From Enterobacter huaxiensis (GTDB lineage Bacteria > Pseudomonadota > Gammaproteobacteria > Enterobacterales > Enterobacteriaceae): a stretch of 64,000 nucleotides of DNA. Every line of letters begins with the position of its first letter. Within the stretch, counting starts at the first letter, position 1. Positions 50,314 to 59,780 of this stretch are shown in pieces. The notes beneath the pieces were generated by a model, which saw nothing but the letters and a program-made list of their open reading frames with translations, made no database searches and was not told where the DNA came from. A program made the position numbers and the translations under genes. The stretch covers positions 1,984,001-2,048,000 of the forward strand of contig NZ_CP043342.1 of the NCBI RefSeq assembly GCF_003594935.2, read 5' to 3'.

Positions 50314-53300
50314 ATGCTGACTACTCTTCTATCTATATTGACCAATCGCATTCTGTGGAGCTTCCTCGGCGTCACGGCGTTCGCGGCGGTGATCTGGATG
50401 ATTGGCCCGCTGTTGTCCATTGTGGACACCCGCCCGCTTGAATCTGAGCAGAACCGCGTTATCAGCATTGCGTTGGTGTATCTTATCTGGGCCCAAAGCC
50501 ACATCCTGCCGCGGCTGTACAACGCCTGGCTGAACCGTAAGCTGATGGACAAGCTCAACGAGAACGCCGCTGACCCGGACGCGGCGGATCCGCAAAAACG
50601 TCTGAACAGCGAGGAGCAGATCCTCGCCGGGCGTTTTGATGAAGCCGCGCAGATGTTAAAAAAGGCCCACTTCAGCAAAGCGGGCAACAGCGCGCAGTGG
50701 ACGCAGCGCTTTAGCTCTCAGTATTTATATCAGCTGCCGTGGTATGTGATTATCGGCGCGCCGGGTTCAGGTAAAACAACCGCGCTCGCCAATTCTGGCC
50801 TGCAGTTCCCGCTGGCCGATCGTTTCGGCAAGACCGCGCTGCGCGGCATTGGCGGGACCCGAAACTGCGACTGGTGGTTCACCAACGAGGCCGTACTGCT
50901 GGATACCGCAGGACGCTACACCACCCAGGAGAGTGAGCAGGTCCAGGATGCCGGCGAATGGCTGGAGTTCATCGGGTTGCTGCGCAAGTACCGCCGTCGC
51001 CAGCCTATCAACGGCGTCATCATCACCATCAGTATTTCCGACCTCCTTACGCAGTCTGCCGAAGCGTCCCGCCAGCAGGCGGTGAACCTGCGCCAGCGGC
51101 TTTCCGAGCTGCACGAGCAGCTGGGCATTCGCTTCCCGGTCTACGTCATGGTCACAAAAGCCGACCTGCTCAAGGGTTTCCGCGCCTGGTTTGCTGAATA
51201 CGACAAAGCGCAGCGCGATCAGATTTGGGGCTTTACGCTGCCGTGGGAGCAAACCCGCCACGCGGATTACGATCTGATGGGTAACTTCCAGCAGGAGTTT
51301 TCCCTGCTGCAGCAGCGTCTGGATGCCGGTCTGCCGGAAACCATGCTGAAAGAGCACGATGCAAAAACGCGCGCCGAGGCGTATCTCTTTCCGCAGGAGT
51401 TTGCCGCGCTGCGTCCGCTACTGGCCGATTATCTGAGTACGGTGTTTGCCCGCTCTAACTTTGAAACCGAGTTCTCGCCGCGCGGGATCTACTTCGCCAG
51501 CGGTACGCAGGAAGGCATGCCGTTTGACCGCGTGATGGGGGAGCTGAACCGCGCCCTGTCACTGCCGGAGGGCGAGGAGAGCGTACGCTGGGATTCGGTC
51601 AGCAAAGAGGCGCCGATCCCCGGGGCAAAAGGACAGAGCTTCTTTATCAAGAACCTGCTGCAAAACGTCATTTTCCAGGAAGCGGGTATCGCGGGTGAAA
51701 ACCGCTGGTGGGAGCTGCGTAACCGCGCGGCGATCTGGTCTGGCTACGCGGCGCTGCTGGCGCTGCTGGTGATCCTTGGCGGACTGTGGCTGACCAGCTA
51801 CGCCAAAAACAAGGCCTACCTGGAAGAGGTTGACGCGAAGGTGCCGGTGCTGGAACAGCAGAGCAAGGCCCTGCAAAATCAGCCCCAGCGCGATCTTTTT
51901 GCACTTCTGCCGCTGCTTAACGGCCTGGTGGATCTGCCGAAGAGCGACGCATTTGACGTTAACGATCCGCCGATTTCTCGCCGCATGGGGCTCTACCGGG
52001 GAGATGACGTCAGCGATGCGTCGCAGTCTTTGTACCAGAAAGCGCTGGATCAGATGCTGCTACCCGCCGTGGCGATGCACATCACCACCTGGCTACGCAA
52101 CGACAGCGGCAGCGACGTGGAGTACAGCTACGAGGCGCTGAAGGCCTACCAGATGCTCTATCAGCCGAAGCACTATGACGGCAAATTCCTGCACTCGTGG
52201 GTAATGCTCAACCTGCAGCGTAACCTGCCGCAAAACGTCACTCAGGCACAGCTCCAGCAGCTCGAATGGCATCTGACGCAGCTGCTTGAGCCGCAAATTC
52301 AGTCTTCCCCTTATGCGCTGGATGAGGAGCTGGTCGCGCGGGAAAGGGCGCTCATCAACCAGCAGCCGCTCTCAACCCGCGTATATGGTCGCCTGAAACG
52401 TCTGCTTGAGCATGATGAAAACCTGAAGCCGGTATCCCTCTCTGACCTCGGCGGCCCGCAAAGTGAGCTGGTTTTTTCCCGTAAAAGCGGCAAGCCGGTG
52501 AGTGAAGGCGTACCGGGACTCTTTACCCCGGATGGCTACTGGAAAAGCTTCAATGGTCAGATTGACAGCGTAACCAGCGCCCTGCATGAAGATGACGCCT
52601 GGGTATTGGGCGCAACGTCGGACGATGAGGACAAACAGCAGATTGATAACGCCGTGCGCCAGCTCTACATGCGCGACTTTATCGCCAGCTGGGATCGCTT
52701 CCTTGCCGACATTCAGCTCAACAGCAGCGCCGATCTCTCCCAGCGTATCAATACCGCGCGTTTGCTCTCGGGCACAAACTCGCCGCTGCGCCGTCTGGTG
52801 CAGAACCTGAGCAAGGTGCTGACGCTGTCGCGCGAAGCGCCAGCGCCAGCGGATGCAGATAAAGCGGAAGAGCAGAGCAACCGCGCTACGCGTACTCTGC
52901 AGGCGCTATTCAGCAACAGCGATGGCGCGCCAGCGCAGGGCGCTGTAGAGATTCAGGCACCGGAGCAGCTGGTAACCGACCACTATGCGCCGATGATTGA
53001 GCTTGCGCAGCCGCTGGAGAAGGGCGGTAAGACCATCGTTTTTGACGATTTTCTCAAACAGGTTGATGAGCTCTATCGCTACCTGACGGCCGTTCAGGAC
53101 GCTGCTAACAGCGGTATGCCTGCGCCGGGCGGCGACGCAATTAGCCGCCTGCAGGCCAGCGCGGGGCGTCTGCCGGGCGGGTTGCAGACGATGTTCAGCA
53201 ATATGGCCGTAGGCGCCAGCAGCGATACCCAGCGCCGGGATCTGGAAAACGTACGTAAGCGAATCAACGTGGAAGTGGGGGGATTCTGCCGCCAGGCGAT

Positions 53301-53934
53301 TGCCGGGCGCTACCCGCTAGTGCGCAGCGCAAGTACCGAGGTAACGCCAGACGACCTCGCCCGCATGTTTGCCCCCGGCACCGGGCTAATGGACTCCTTC
53401 TTCCGCGACAATCTGACCAATAAGGTTGACACCACTCAGGCAAACTGGCGCTTTATGCCGGGCATAGACGGTAAAACCCTGCCGGGGAGTGAAGGACTGC
53501 TGCGTCCGTTCCAGCAGGCGCAGTCTATCCGCGATGCCTTTTTTGCCAACGGTGCCACCACGCCTTCTTTTAAGGTGACGGTACGTACCGTGCGGATGGA
53601 TAACACCATTTTGAACCTCACGCTGGACGTTGACGGGCAGCTGTTGCGCTATAGCCACGGCCCGCAAGCCGTTCAGATTATGAACTGGCCGGGTCCGGGC
53701 GGTACGAATCAGGTGCGTATGCAGCTGGGGCTGGCCAACGGCAGCACGGCGACGCTGGTGACCAACGGTGCCTGGGCGCTAAACCGCTTCTTTGATAAAG
53801 CGCGCACCAGCCCGGGTGCGGGCAGCCTGAGCCGTCAGGCGACATTCAACGTTGACGGTCATCAGGTCACGCTGGAGTTTGCGCCAAACAGCATTCGCAA
53901 CCCGTTCCAGCTTCCCCGTTTCTCATGCCCATAA
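50314..53934 (+). CDS. tssM: T6SS membrane protein TssM (IcmF)
   Basis: A 1206-residue inner-membrane ATPase-like protein that spans to TssJ and forms the core of the secretion channel. There are two N-terminal helices (about 12-32 and 47-65) and a third near 470-490 (GYAALLALLVILGGLWLTSY). Walker A GAPGSGKTT is at 148-156, so this is a TssM with an intact nucleotide site. The long periplasmic region ends with the TssM C-terminal beta domain (FNVDGHQVTLEFAPNSIRNP). Full family length, no breaks. Confidence 0.95.
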   Translation: MLTTLLSILTNRILWSFLGVTAFAAVIWMIGPLLSIVDTRPLESEQNRVISIALVYLIWAQSHILPRLYNAWLNRKLMDKLNENAADPDAADPQKRLNSEEQILAGRFDEAAQMLKKAHFSKAGNSAQWTQRFSSQYLYQLPWYVIIGAPGSGKTTALANSGLQFPLADRFGKTALRGIGGTRNCDWWFTNEAVLLDTAGRYTTQESEQVQDAGEWLEFIGLLRKYRRRQPINGVIITISISDLLTQSAEASRQQAVNLRQRLSELHEQLGIRFPVYVMVTKADLLKGFRAWFAEYDKAQRDQIWGFTLPWEQTRHADYDLMGNFQQEFSLLQQRLDAGLPETMLKEHDAKTRAEAYLFPQEFAALRPLLADYLSTVFARSNFETEFSPRGIYFASGTQEGMPFDRVMGELNRALSLPEGEESVRWDSVSKEAPIPGAKGQSFFIKNLLQNVIFQEAGIAGENRWWELRNRAAIWSGYAALLALLVILGGLWLTSYAKNKAYLEEVDAKVPVLEQQSKALQNQPQRDLFALLPLLNGLVDLPKSDAFDVNDPPISRRMGLYRGDDVSDASQSLYQKALDQMLLPAVAMHITTWLRNDSGSDVEYSYEALKAYQMLYQPKHYDGKFLHSWVMLNLQRNLPQNVTQAQLQQLEWHLTQLLEPQIQSSPYALDEELVARERALINQQPLSTRVYGRLKRLLEHDENLKPVSLSDLGGPQSELVFSRKSGKPVSEGVPGLFTPDGYWKSFNGQIDSVTSALHEDDAWVLGATSDDEDKQQIDNAVRQLYMRDFIASWDRFLADIQLNSSADLSQRINTARLLSGTNSPLRRLVQNLSKVLTLSREAPAPADADKAEEQSNRATRTLQALFSNSDGAPAQGAVEIQAPEQLVTDHYAPMIELAQPLEKGGKTIVFDDFLKQVDELYRYLTAVQDAANSGMPAPGGDAISRLQASAGRLPGGLQTMFSNMAVGASSDTQRRDLENVRKRINVEVGGFCRQAIAGRYPLVRSASTEVTPDDLARMFAPGTGLMDSFFRDNLTNKVDTTQANWRFMPGIDGKTLPGSEGLLRPFQQAQSIRDAFFANGATTPSFKVTVRTVRMDNTILNLTLDVDGQLLRYSHGPQAVQIMNWPGPGGTNQVRMQLGLANGSTATLVTNGAWALNRFFDKARTSPGAGSLSRQATFNVDGHQVTLEFAPNSIRNPFQLPRFSCP

Positions 53935-53950
53935 CCGCAAGGACAGCCGT

Positions 53951-54667
53951 ATGACGAATACCCCTGCGATGAACCGCTACAGCTGGTATGGCAAATTGCC
54001 CAGCGCCGGTGACTTTCTGCAGCGTCGCTTTCCTGACTCCTTACAGCGCCAGTGGTCACACTGGTTTCAGGTCGGCCTGCTTGCCTGGCAGCAGGAAGAG
54101 CAGCGCAGCGGCGAACGCCGGTTTACGAAAGCCCCCGTGTGGAATTTTGTTGTTCCGCCGATGCTGGGAAGCCAGATGATCCAGATGGGGTGCCTGTTGC
54201 CCGGACGCGACAGCGTTGGCCGACATTATCCTGTTTGCATTCAGCTTAGCTTCACGCCCGCTGAGTGGTCATCCTGCCTGCTGGGTCAAGCTGAAGGCTG
54301 GTATCAGCAGCTTGGACGCGTGGGTTTACACGCGGTGCGCAACAGCTTTTCCGCTTCACAGCTGGATGAGGTGCTAATGGCGATCCCCGCACCGCAGCCG
54401 GTAGAGCCGCAGAAGCGCTCTGATATCCTGGACGTGATTGGTTACGAAGAGGATGGTCAGACGACGCTCGGCTGGCCGCAGGCGGCAGAGTGTTTCGATC
54501 CGCTGCGACAGACCAGCTTCTGGTGGACAAACCGCTGCGACGGTTACCCGCTATACACCCACGTTCACAGCGGCAACTTCACCGGGCAGCTCTTTACGCT
54601 GCTGTTCGATCCGGCAGGCGGCGCCCGACCGGGCCGTCATGGCCTTTATCCGCCCATGTTTGAATAA
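53951..54667 (+). CDS. tagF: T6SS accessory protein TagF
   Basis: A 238-residue protein of the TagF (DUF2094) family, which in Pseudomonas holds back T6SS assembly by binding the FHA protein until the threonine phosphorylation pathway acts. It begins near SWYGKLPSAGDFLQRRFP, the family start, and has WNFVVPPMLG and LLPGRDSVGRHYPVCI. The ATG at 53951 lies 16 bases after tssM. An FHA gene (tagH) is present at the right end, which fits a phosphorylation-controlled system. Confidence 0.9.
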   Translation: MTNTPAMNRYSWYGKLPSAGDFLQRRFPDSLQRQWSHWFQVGLLAWQQEEQRSGERRFTKAPVWNFVVPPMLGSQMIQMGCLLPGRDSVGRHYPVCIQLSFTPAEWSSCLLGQAEGWYQQLGRVGLHAVRNSFSASQLDEVLMAIPAPQPVEPQKRSDILDVIGYEEDGQTTLGWPQAAECFDPLRQTSFWWTNRCDGYPLYTHVHSGNFTGQLFTLLFDPAGGARPGRHGLYPPMFE

Positions 54668-54678
54668 GCAGGGACTTC

Positions 54679-55695
54679 ATGAACATCGAAGAATTTCTCG
54701 CGCCGATAAGCACCGACCGCCCGTGTGGTGAAAATCTGGAGTATGACGCTGACTTCCAGGCCATGGGGCAGGCGAGCCAGGGCAAAGCCGAGCAGCAGTT
54801 CGGCGACACCATTATCCCCGCGGAACCCGCAGACTGGAACACGGTAGAAAAACATGCCACCAGCCTGCTGAGCCGCACCAAAGATCTTCGCGTCATGCTG
54901 GCATTAACGCACGCGTGGACGCGCCGCCGGGGGCTGCCCGGCTACGCAGACGGCCTGCTGCTCGTGCAGGAGGCGCTTTCCCGCTACTGGGAGACGCTCT
55001 ACCCGCTGCTGGAAGAGTATGGCGAAACGGATCCTTTTTACCGTATCAACGCGCTCGCCGGGCTGAGTGATAAATCAGACCTCACGCTTGCGGTGCGCAA
55101 CGCCTCGCTGCTGCGTTCAAACGGCGATGAGATTTCCCTGCGCGACGCCCAGGCGCTGCTTGACGGCAGCAAAACCGAATGCCCGGATTATCCCGGCGGC
55201 CGCCCGCGTCTGATCGACGAGCTGGCCCGCGGCGACCAGCCGGGCACCGCAGCCGTGCCGTTGATCAACGCGCGCCTGTTGGCCATCCGCTCGCTGCTGA
55301 TCGGCCACCTCGGTGAAAGCGGCGTACCGGAAATGGAGCAGCTGCTGAAGACCACCTCACTGGTTGCCAGCGCCTGTGAGGTCACCGATATCAGCAAGCT
55401 ACTGCCAAACCGCGAAACGCAGGCCGGGCAGCCGGACGCGCCTGCCGCCGCTGCCCCTCAGGCCGTACAGCCGGTGGCTGACTGGCGCAGCATGCAGGTG
55501 ACCAGCCGCGCGGATGCGCAGCTCATGCTGGAAAAAGCAAAGCAATACTTTGCGCAGTACGAACCCAGCCACCCCGCGCCGCTGATGATCGAACGGGTGC
55601 AGCGGCTGTCTGAACTGAACTTTATGGACATTATCCGTGACCTGGCGCCAGACGGCGTTAACCAGCTGGACAACATCTTTGGACGCCGCGAATAG
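54679..55695 (+). CDS. tssA: T6SS protein TssA
   Basis: A 338-residue TssA, the factor that primes tube and sheath polymerisation at the baseplate or caps the distal end. The ImpA N-terminal domain is at about 8-120 (PISTDRPCGENLEYDADFQAM without its final residue; EKHATSLLSRTKDLRVMLAL). The C-terminal part after an Ala/Pro linker (about 255-270) reads MQVTSRADAQLMLEKAKQYF. It is one of the shorter TssA classes. It lies between tagF and tssB; 75 bases separate it from tssB. Confidence 0.9.
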   Translation: MNIEEFLAPISTDRPCGENLEYDADFQAMGQASQGKAEQQFGDTIIPAEPADWNTVEKHATSLLSRTKDLRVMLALTHAWTRRRGLPGYADGLLLVQEALSRYWETLYPLLEEYGETDPFYRINALAGLSDKSDLTLAVRNASLLRSNGDEISLRDAQALLDGSKTECPDYPGGRPRLIDELARGDQPGTAAVPLINARLLAIRSLLIGHLGESGVPEMEQLLKTTSLVASACEVTDISKLLPNRETQAGQPDAPAAAAPQAVQPVADWRSMQVTSRADAQLMLEKAKQYFAQYEPSHPAPLMIERVQRLSELNFMDIIRDLAPDGVNQLDNIFGRRE

Positions 55696-55770
55696 CGCGT
55701 CCTGGCATTATGACGACAGGCATGGAGCCTGCCGTTTCATCTTCAACGCGCATCTTTGATGGAGAACATC

Positions 55771-56295
55771 ATGGCAATGAGTAACAGTGGACAGAAATTC
55801 ATCGCACGTAACCGTGCTCCCCGCGTGCAGATCGAGTACGACGTAGAGATCTACGGTGCAGAACGCAAGATCCAGCTGCCGTTTGTGATGGGCGTTATGG
55901 CCGATCTGGTCGGCAAGCCGGTGGAAAACCTGCCAGCCGTCGACGAACGTAAATTCCTCGAAATCGACGTTGATAACTTTGACGAACGCATGAAAGCGCT
56001 GAAGCCGCGCGTGGCGTTCCATGTGGACAACACGCTAACCGGCGAAGGGAAGCTCAACGTCGACCTGACCTTCGACAGCATGGACGACTTCCTGCCGGAT
56101 GCGGTGGCGCGCAAGGTTGAACCGCTGAACAAGCTGCTGGAGGCCCGTACTCAGCTTTCAAACCTGCTGACCTACATGGACGGCAAAAACGGTGCGGAAG
56201 AGCTGATTGCGAAAATTCTGCAGGATCCGACGCTGCTCAAATCACTGAGCCAGGTGCCACAAAATGACGATAGCGTGAAAGGTAGCGAGGAATAA
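55771..56295 (+). CDS. tssB: T6SS contractile sheath small subunit TssB
   Basis: A 174-residue sheath subunit (VipA/ImpB). NRAPRVQIEYDVEIYGAERK (about 12-31) and LPFVMGVMADLVG are diagnostic, followed by the VDVDNFDERMKALKPR-like region and a C-terminal helix pair. The ATG at 55771 has GGAG six bases upstream; upstream start codons in frame lie on that site. It is three bases from tssC, with which it co-assembles around the Hcp tube. Confidence 0.96.
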   Translation: MAMSNSGQKFIARNRAPRVQIEYDVEIYGAERKIQLPFVMGVMADLVGKPVENLPAVDERKFLEIDVDNFDERMKALKPRVAFHVDNTLTGEGKLNVDLTFDSMDDFLPDAVARKVEPLNKLLEARTQLSNLLTYMDGKNGAEELIAKILQDPTLLKSLSQVPQNDDSVKGSEE

Positions 56296-56298
56296 TCC

Positions 56299-57795
56299 AT
56301 GAGCAATCAGACTCAACACGAGCAGCAGGCCGGTCAGGCATTCAGCCAGGATGAATTCAGCGCGCTGCTGAATAAAGAGTTTCGCCCGAAAACCGATCAG
56401 GCGCGTTCTGCCGTTGAGAGCGCGGTAAAAACCCTGGCGCAGCAGGCGCTGGAAAACACCGTCACCTTCTCAAACGACACCTACCGCACCATTCAGAACC
56501 TGATCGCCGGTATCGACGAGCAGCTCTCGCAGCAGGTAAATCAGATTATTCACCATGACGAGTTCCAGAGGCTGGAAAGCGCATGGCGCGGCCTGAGCTA
56601 TCTGGTGAATAACACCGAAACGGACGAGATGCTGAAAATCCGCTTTATGAGCATCTCTAAACAAGAGCTGGGACGTACCCTGAAACGCTATAAGGGCGTG
56701 GGCTGGGACCAGAGCCCAATCTTCAAGAAGGTATACGAACAAGAGTACGGACAGTTCGGCGGCGAGCCGTTTGGCTGCATCGTGGGCGACTACTATTTCG
56801 ACCACAGCCCGCAGGACGTTGAGCTGCTGGGGGAGATGGCGCGCATCGGTTCTGCCGCGCACTGCCCGTTCATCACCGGTACCGCACCGGGCGTGATGCA
56901 GATGGAGTCCTGGCAGGAGCTGGCTAACCCGCGCGACCTGACTAAAATCTTTCAGAACACGGAATATGCGGCCTGGCGCTCGCTGCGTGAATCCGAAGAT
57001 GCCCGCTATCTGGGCCTGGTGATGCCGCGCTTCCTGTCGCGCCTGCCGTACGGCATTCGGACAAACCCGGTCGACAGCTTCGATTTTGAAGAGCAGACCG
57101 ACGGCGCGAACCACAACAGCTACTCCTGGGCGAACGCCGCCTATGCGATGGCGGCAAACATCAACCGCTCCTTCAAAGAGTTCGGCTGGTGTACCTCAAT
57201 TCGCGGCGTAGAGTCCGGCGGGGCGGTGGAAAACCTGCCGTGCCACACCTTCCCGAGCGATGACGGCGGCGTGGACATGAAATGCCCAACCGAAATCGCT
57301 ATCAGCGACCGTCGCGAAGCCGAGCTGGCGAAAAACGGCTTTATGCCGCTCGTTCACCGTAAAAACTCCGACTTCGCTGCCTTTATTGGCGCGCAGTCTC
57401 TGCAAAAACCGGCCGAGTATCACGATCCGGATGCGACCGCCAACGCCCGTCTGGCCTCGCGTCTGCCGTACCTGTTCGCCTGCTGCCGCTTTGCCCACTA
57501 CCTGAAGTGCATCGTGCGCGACAAAATCGGCTCCTTCCGCGAGCGTGAAGAGATGGAGCGTTGGCTGAACGACTGGGTCATGAACTACGTGGACGGCGAT
57601 CCGGCTAACTCCTCTCAGGAGACCAAATCGCGTAAACCACTGGCGGCTGCGGAAGTGCAGGTGCAGGAGATTGAAGACAACCCGGGCTACTACGCCGCGA
57701 AGTTCTTCCTGCGCCCGCACTACCAGCTGGAAGGTCTGACCGTTTCCCTGCGTCTGGTTTCTAAACTGCCGTCGCTGAAGACGAAAGACGCGTGA
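56299..57795 (+). CDS. tssC: T6SS contractile sheath large subunit TssC
   Basis: A 498-residue sheath subunit (VipB/EvpB). Diagnostic segments are RLESAWRGLSYLVNNTETDE (about 90-109), FGCIVGDYYFDHSPQDVELL, ANPRDLTKIFQ-type region and LKCIVRDKIGSFRERE. Full length. Its stop is followed by a perfect stem-loop and then the variable cargo genes, so sheath genes and cargo may be differently expressed. Confidence 0.96.
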   Translation: MSNQTQHEQQAGQAFSQDEFSALLNKEFRPKTDQARSAVESAVKTLAQQALENTVTFSNDTYRTIQNLIAGIDEQLSQQVNQIIHHDEFQRLESAWRGLSYLVNNTETDEMLKIRFMSISKQELGRTLKRYKGVGWDQSPIFKKVYEQEYGQFGGEPFGCIVGDYYFDHSPQDVELLGEMARIGSAAHCPFITGTAPGVMQMESWQELANPRDLTKIFQNTEYAAWRSLRESEDARYLGLVMPRFLSRLPYGIRTNPVDSFDFEEQTDGANHNSYSWANAAYAMAANINRSFKEFGWCTSIRGVESGGAVENLPCHTFPSDDGGVDMKCPTEIAISDRREAELAKNGFMPLVHRKNSDFAAFIGAQSLQKPAEYHDPDATANARLASRLPYLFACCRFAHYLKCIVRDKIGSFREREEMERWLNDWVMNYVDGDPANSSQETKSRKPLAAAEVQVQEIEDNPGYYAAKFFLRPHYQLEGLTVSLRLVSKLPSLKTKDA

Positions 57796-57803
57796 TGACG
57801 AGT

Positions 57804-57823
57804 GCCGACCCAGGAGGGTCGGC
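57804..57823 (+). terminator. Stem-loop after tssC
   Basis: GCCGACCC (57804-57811) pairs perfectly with GGGTCGGC (57816-57823) around AGGA, eight bases past the tssC stop. No T-run follows, so it may attenuate transcription or protect the upstream mRNA rather than end it. Confidence 0.5.
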
Positions 57824-57893
57824 AAAGTAAGCTACATTGGCATAATTCATACAGAAAACCATCGACATTCATTAACTTCAGAAGGAATCAACA

Positions 57894-58559
57894 TTGGGAA
57901 CGCGTTCACCAAAAGAAATTGCAGATGGCATGTTGAAGATTTTTGATACGCGTAAACAGAGTGGCCCAGAAATTTTCGCTCGCAGCGCGGTCGATGGTTT
58001 TATGTCAATCCCAGAAGACCTGTGGATGTTAACCAAAGATTTTCTGGATACAGACCATCGGTGGCGAAATGAAACAGATAAAATTAGGTTGTTGACGCTA
58101 ATCAAAAAAGGGCTTACATCAGAAGATGTGCGTCGGTTAATCAATACAGTGGTCAAACGCTATCTGTCTGGTTTATCTGAAGAGCAATCTAAGGAACTCC
58201 TCCTTAAAGTAGGTGGGTCGCAAGTAGGTGGTATAGCCTTTAAAATGGTTTTCGTGAATGAATTAATTACGCTATTCGTTTCAAAAATTGTTCCGCGATT
58301 TCTTGTTTCTGCAGGGCTTACCGGTGTATTAAGCGTGGGAGCTTCAATTTCTCGCTCAGTTTATACCTCATACGATCTGTTAAAATTAAACAAAAATATT
58401 TACTTTGAGTTGCGTGGGGCGGGTGATTTAGATTTGTTATATTTTCTCGTTGAAGATAATGTTAAGCCATTTATTGAAGCTATAAATTTCCAACAGAGTC
58501 ATGGTGCTATAGATAAAGAGATTTTTAGCCAATTTTTAGCAGGAGTTACTCGTGTTTGA
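57894..58559 (+). CDS. Candidate Hcp-linked membrane-acting T6SS effector (same family as 32601-33305)
   Basis: A 221-residue protein with no named domain recognised. It starts at a TTG with GAAGGA seven bases upstream. The N-terminal half is charged and helical; a hydrophobic stretch follows (about 115-155, ELITLFVSKIVPRFLVSAGL), then the end motif LDLLYFLVEDNVKPFIEA. It overlaps by eight bases a 70-residue two-helix membrane protein, and hcp lies downstream. Size, partner and hydrophobicity resemble the ion-selective pore effector Ssp6 with Sip6 of Serratia, but I cannot confirm sequence homology. AT-rich compared with tssC. Confidence 0.6.
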   Translation: MGTRSPKEIADGMLKIFDTRKQSGPEIFARSAVDGFMSIPEDLWMLTKDFLDTDHRWRNETDKIRLLTLIKKGLTSEDVRRLINTVVKRYLSGLSEEQSKELLLKVGGSQVGGIAFKMVFVNELITLFVSKIVPRFLVSAGLTGVLSVGASISRSVYTSYDLLKLNKNIYFELRGAGDLDLLYFLVEDNVKPFIEAINFQQSHGAIDKEIFSQFLAGVTRV

Positions 58560-58764
58560 AAAAGCATCAAAGTACGTTATAGTCTATCTCATGCTTATTG
58601 TTTCATTTATGCTTTTTTTCTCAACTCTTGGCTATTATATTTTTGTTTATGATTGGTCGGCATCTACCATAGAAATAACGATAAATGCAGCTCTGTTAAT
58701 CATTCTTTTAGTTGCATCTATCGCTATTTACTATTTTGCGGAAAAAATTAAGTCAAGGCTTTGA
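58552..58764 (+). CDS. Small two-helix membrane protein, candidate immunity protein
   Basis: 70 residues with two hydrophobic helices (about 8-30 and 43-62) and a basic C-terminus. The GTG start overlaps the effector stop by eight bases and has AGGAG six bases upstream, so translation is coupled. Immunity in the inner membrane is inferred from position and from the parallel pair at 32395-33305. It has no sequence family that I recognise. Confidence 0.62.
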   Translation: MFEKASKYVIVYLMLIVSFMLFFSTLGYYIFVYDWSASTIEITINAALLIILLVASIAIYYFAEKIKSRL

Positions 58765-58968
58765 TTTACGCAAGAACTTAAGCGAGAAGTAAAATGCCAA
58801 AAGGATGACTAGCAGGAAAACTAATTTCCCAAAAAGTAAGCCTGCAGAAGTTGTAGTGATTTTTTCTAATGAGAATACATACCAGGCTGATTGGAGAAGA
58901 TCTATAGTTGTGAAAATTGCGATAATCAAAAATACAATGGTAAGTATTAATAACAATATTTTCTTCAT
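58753..58968 (-). CDS. Possible small membrane protein on the opposite strand
   Basis: 71 residues beginning MKKILLLILTIVFLIIAIF, with two strong hydrophobic helices (about 3-20 and 44-62) and a basic end. It overlaps the end of the 70-residue candidate immunity gene by 12 bases in the convergent direction. AAGG lies nine bases before the ATG. It could be a second immunity protein, a leftover of another module, or chance in AT-rich DNA. Confidence 0.42.
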   Translation of the reverse strand: MKKILLLILTIVFLIIAIFTTIDLLQSAWYVFSLEKITTTSAGLLFGKLVFLLVILLAFYFSLKFLRKSKP

Positions 58969-59240
58969 GTTCTGTTGCCTTAGATGAATGATAGACGATT
59001 GAAAATATTCTAGATGATACAGTGAATCATTGTCTAGCGCTTAGTTACCATGAAGTGTGACTAACAAAATTTAGGGTGGTTGCAATTGCAGGCACTCTGA
59101 AGAGTCTGTACGAAGTTCGAATTCGTCAGGCTAGAGGCAGAGGTAAAATATGGACGGTTTTATTCAGCCCCATGCTTTCCTGTTTGCCATATAAGGGCTT
59201 TTTCGAAAGCATTATTGTTCATCCACGAAGAGTAGATATT

Positions 59241-59723
59241 ATGGCTATTGATATGTTTCTGAAGGTTGAGGGTGTTACGGGCGAATCTAAAGATTCTAAC
59301 CACACCGGCTGGACTGACATTACCTCCTTCTCCTGGGGCGCGTCCCAGCCGGGTAATATGAGTGTTGGCGGCGGCGGCGGTGCCGGTAAAGTTAACTTTA
59401 ACGATCTGCACGTTAATGCCCTGATCGACAAATCTGCTACAGCAATCCTGAAGCACTGCGCAAGCGGTAAACACCTCACCAAAGTTGAGCTGTCCGTGTG
59501 TAAAGCGGGCGGCCAGCAGGTTGAATACACCCGCATCACGCTGGAAGACGTACTGGTGACCTCTGTTCAGTACACCGGTGCCGACAACGGCGATACCGTG
59601 GGTGTAACCTACGCATTCCAGGCTGCGAAAGTGAAACAGCAGTACTGGGAGCAGACTACTGCCGGTGGCAAAGGTGCTGAAAGCAGCGCTGGCTGGAACA
59701 TCAAAGAAAACAAAGAAGCATAA
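59241..59723 (+). CDS. hcp: T6SS tube protein Hcp
   Basis: A 160-residue Hcp (TssD) that stacks as hexamers inside the TssB/C sheath and carries small effectors in its lumen. It begins MAIDMFLKVEGVTGESKDSN and has GWTDITSFSWGASQPG, KHLTKVELSVCKAGG and the C-terminal VGVTYAFQAAKVKQQYW. It belongs to a different Hcp subgroup from the orphan copy at 31909-32390. The ATG at 59241 follows GAAGAG; the open frame back to 59076 is not supported. It is preceded by an effector/immunity pair and followed by effector genes. Confidence 0.94.
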   Translation: MAIDMFLKVEGVTGESKDSNHTGWTDITSFSWGASQPGNMSVGGGGGAGKVNFNDLHVNALIDKSATAILKHCASGKHLTKVELSVCKAGGQQVEYTRITLEDVLVTSVQYTGADNGDTVGVTYAFQAAKVKQQYWEQTTAGGKGAESSAGWNIKENKEA

Positions 59724-59780
59724 TTGCATATGTGGCCGGGGAATTTTCCCCGGTCTTTATCATTCGGGAAGGAAGGTAGC

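Noticed and set aside
59076..59240. A 55-codon upstream extension of the hcp reading frame
   Set aside because: Hcp proteins start at the MAIDMFLKVEG methionine, which has its own ribosome site; the extension has no likeness to Hcp.
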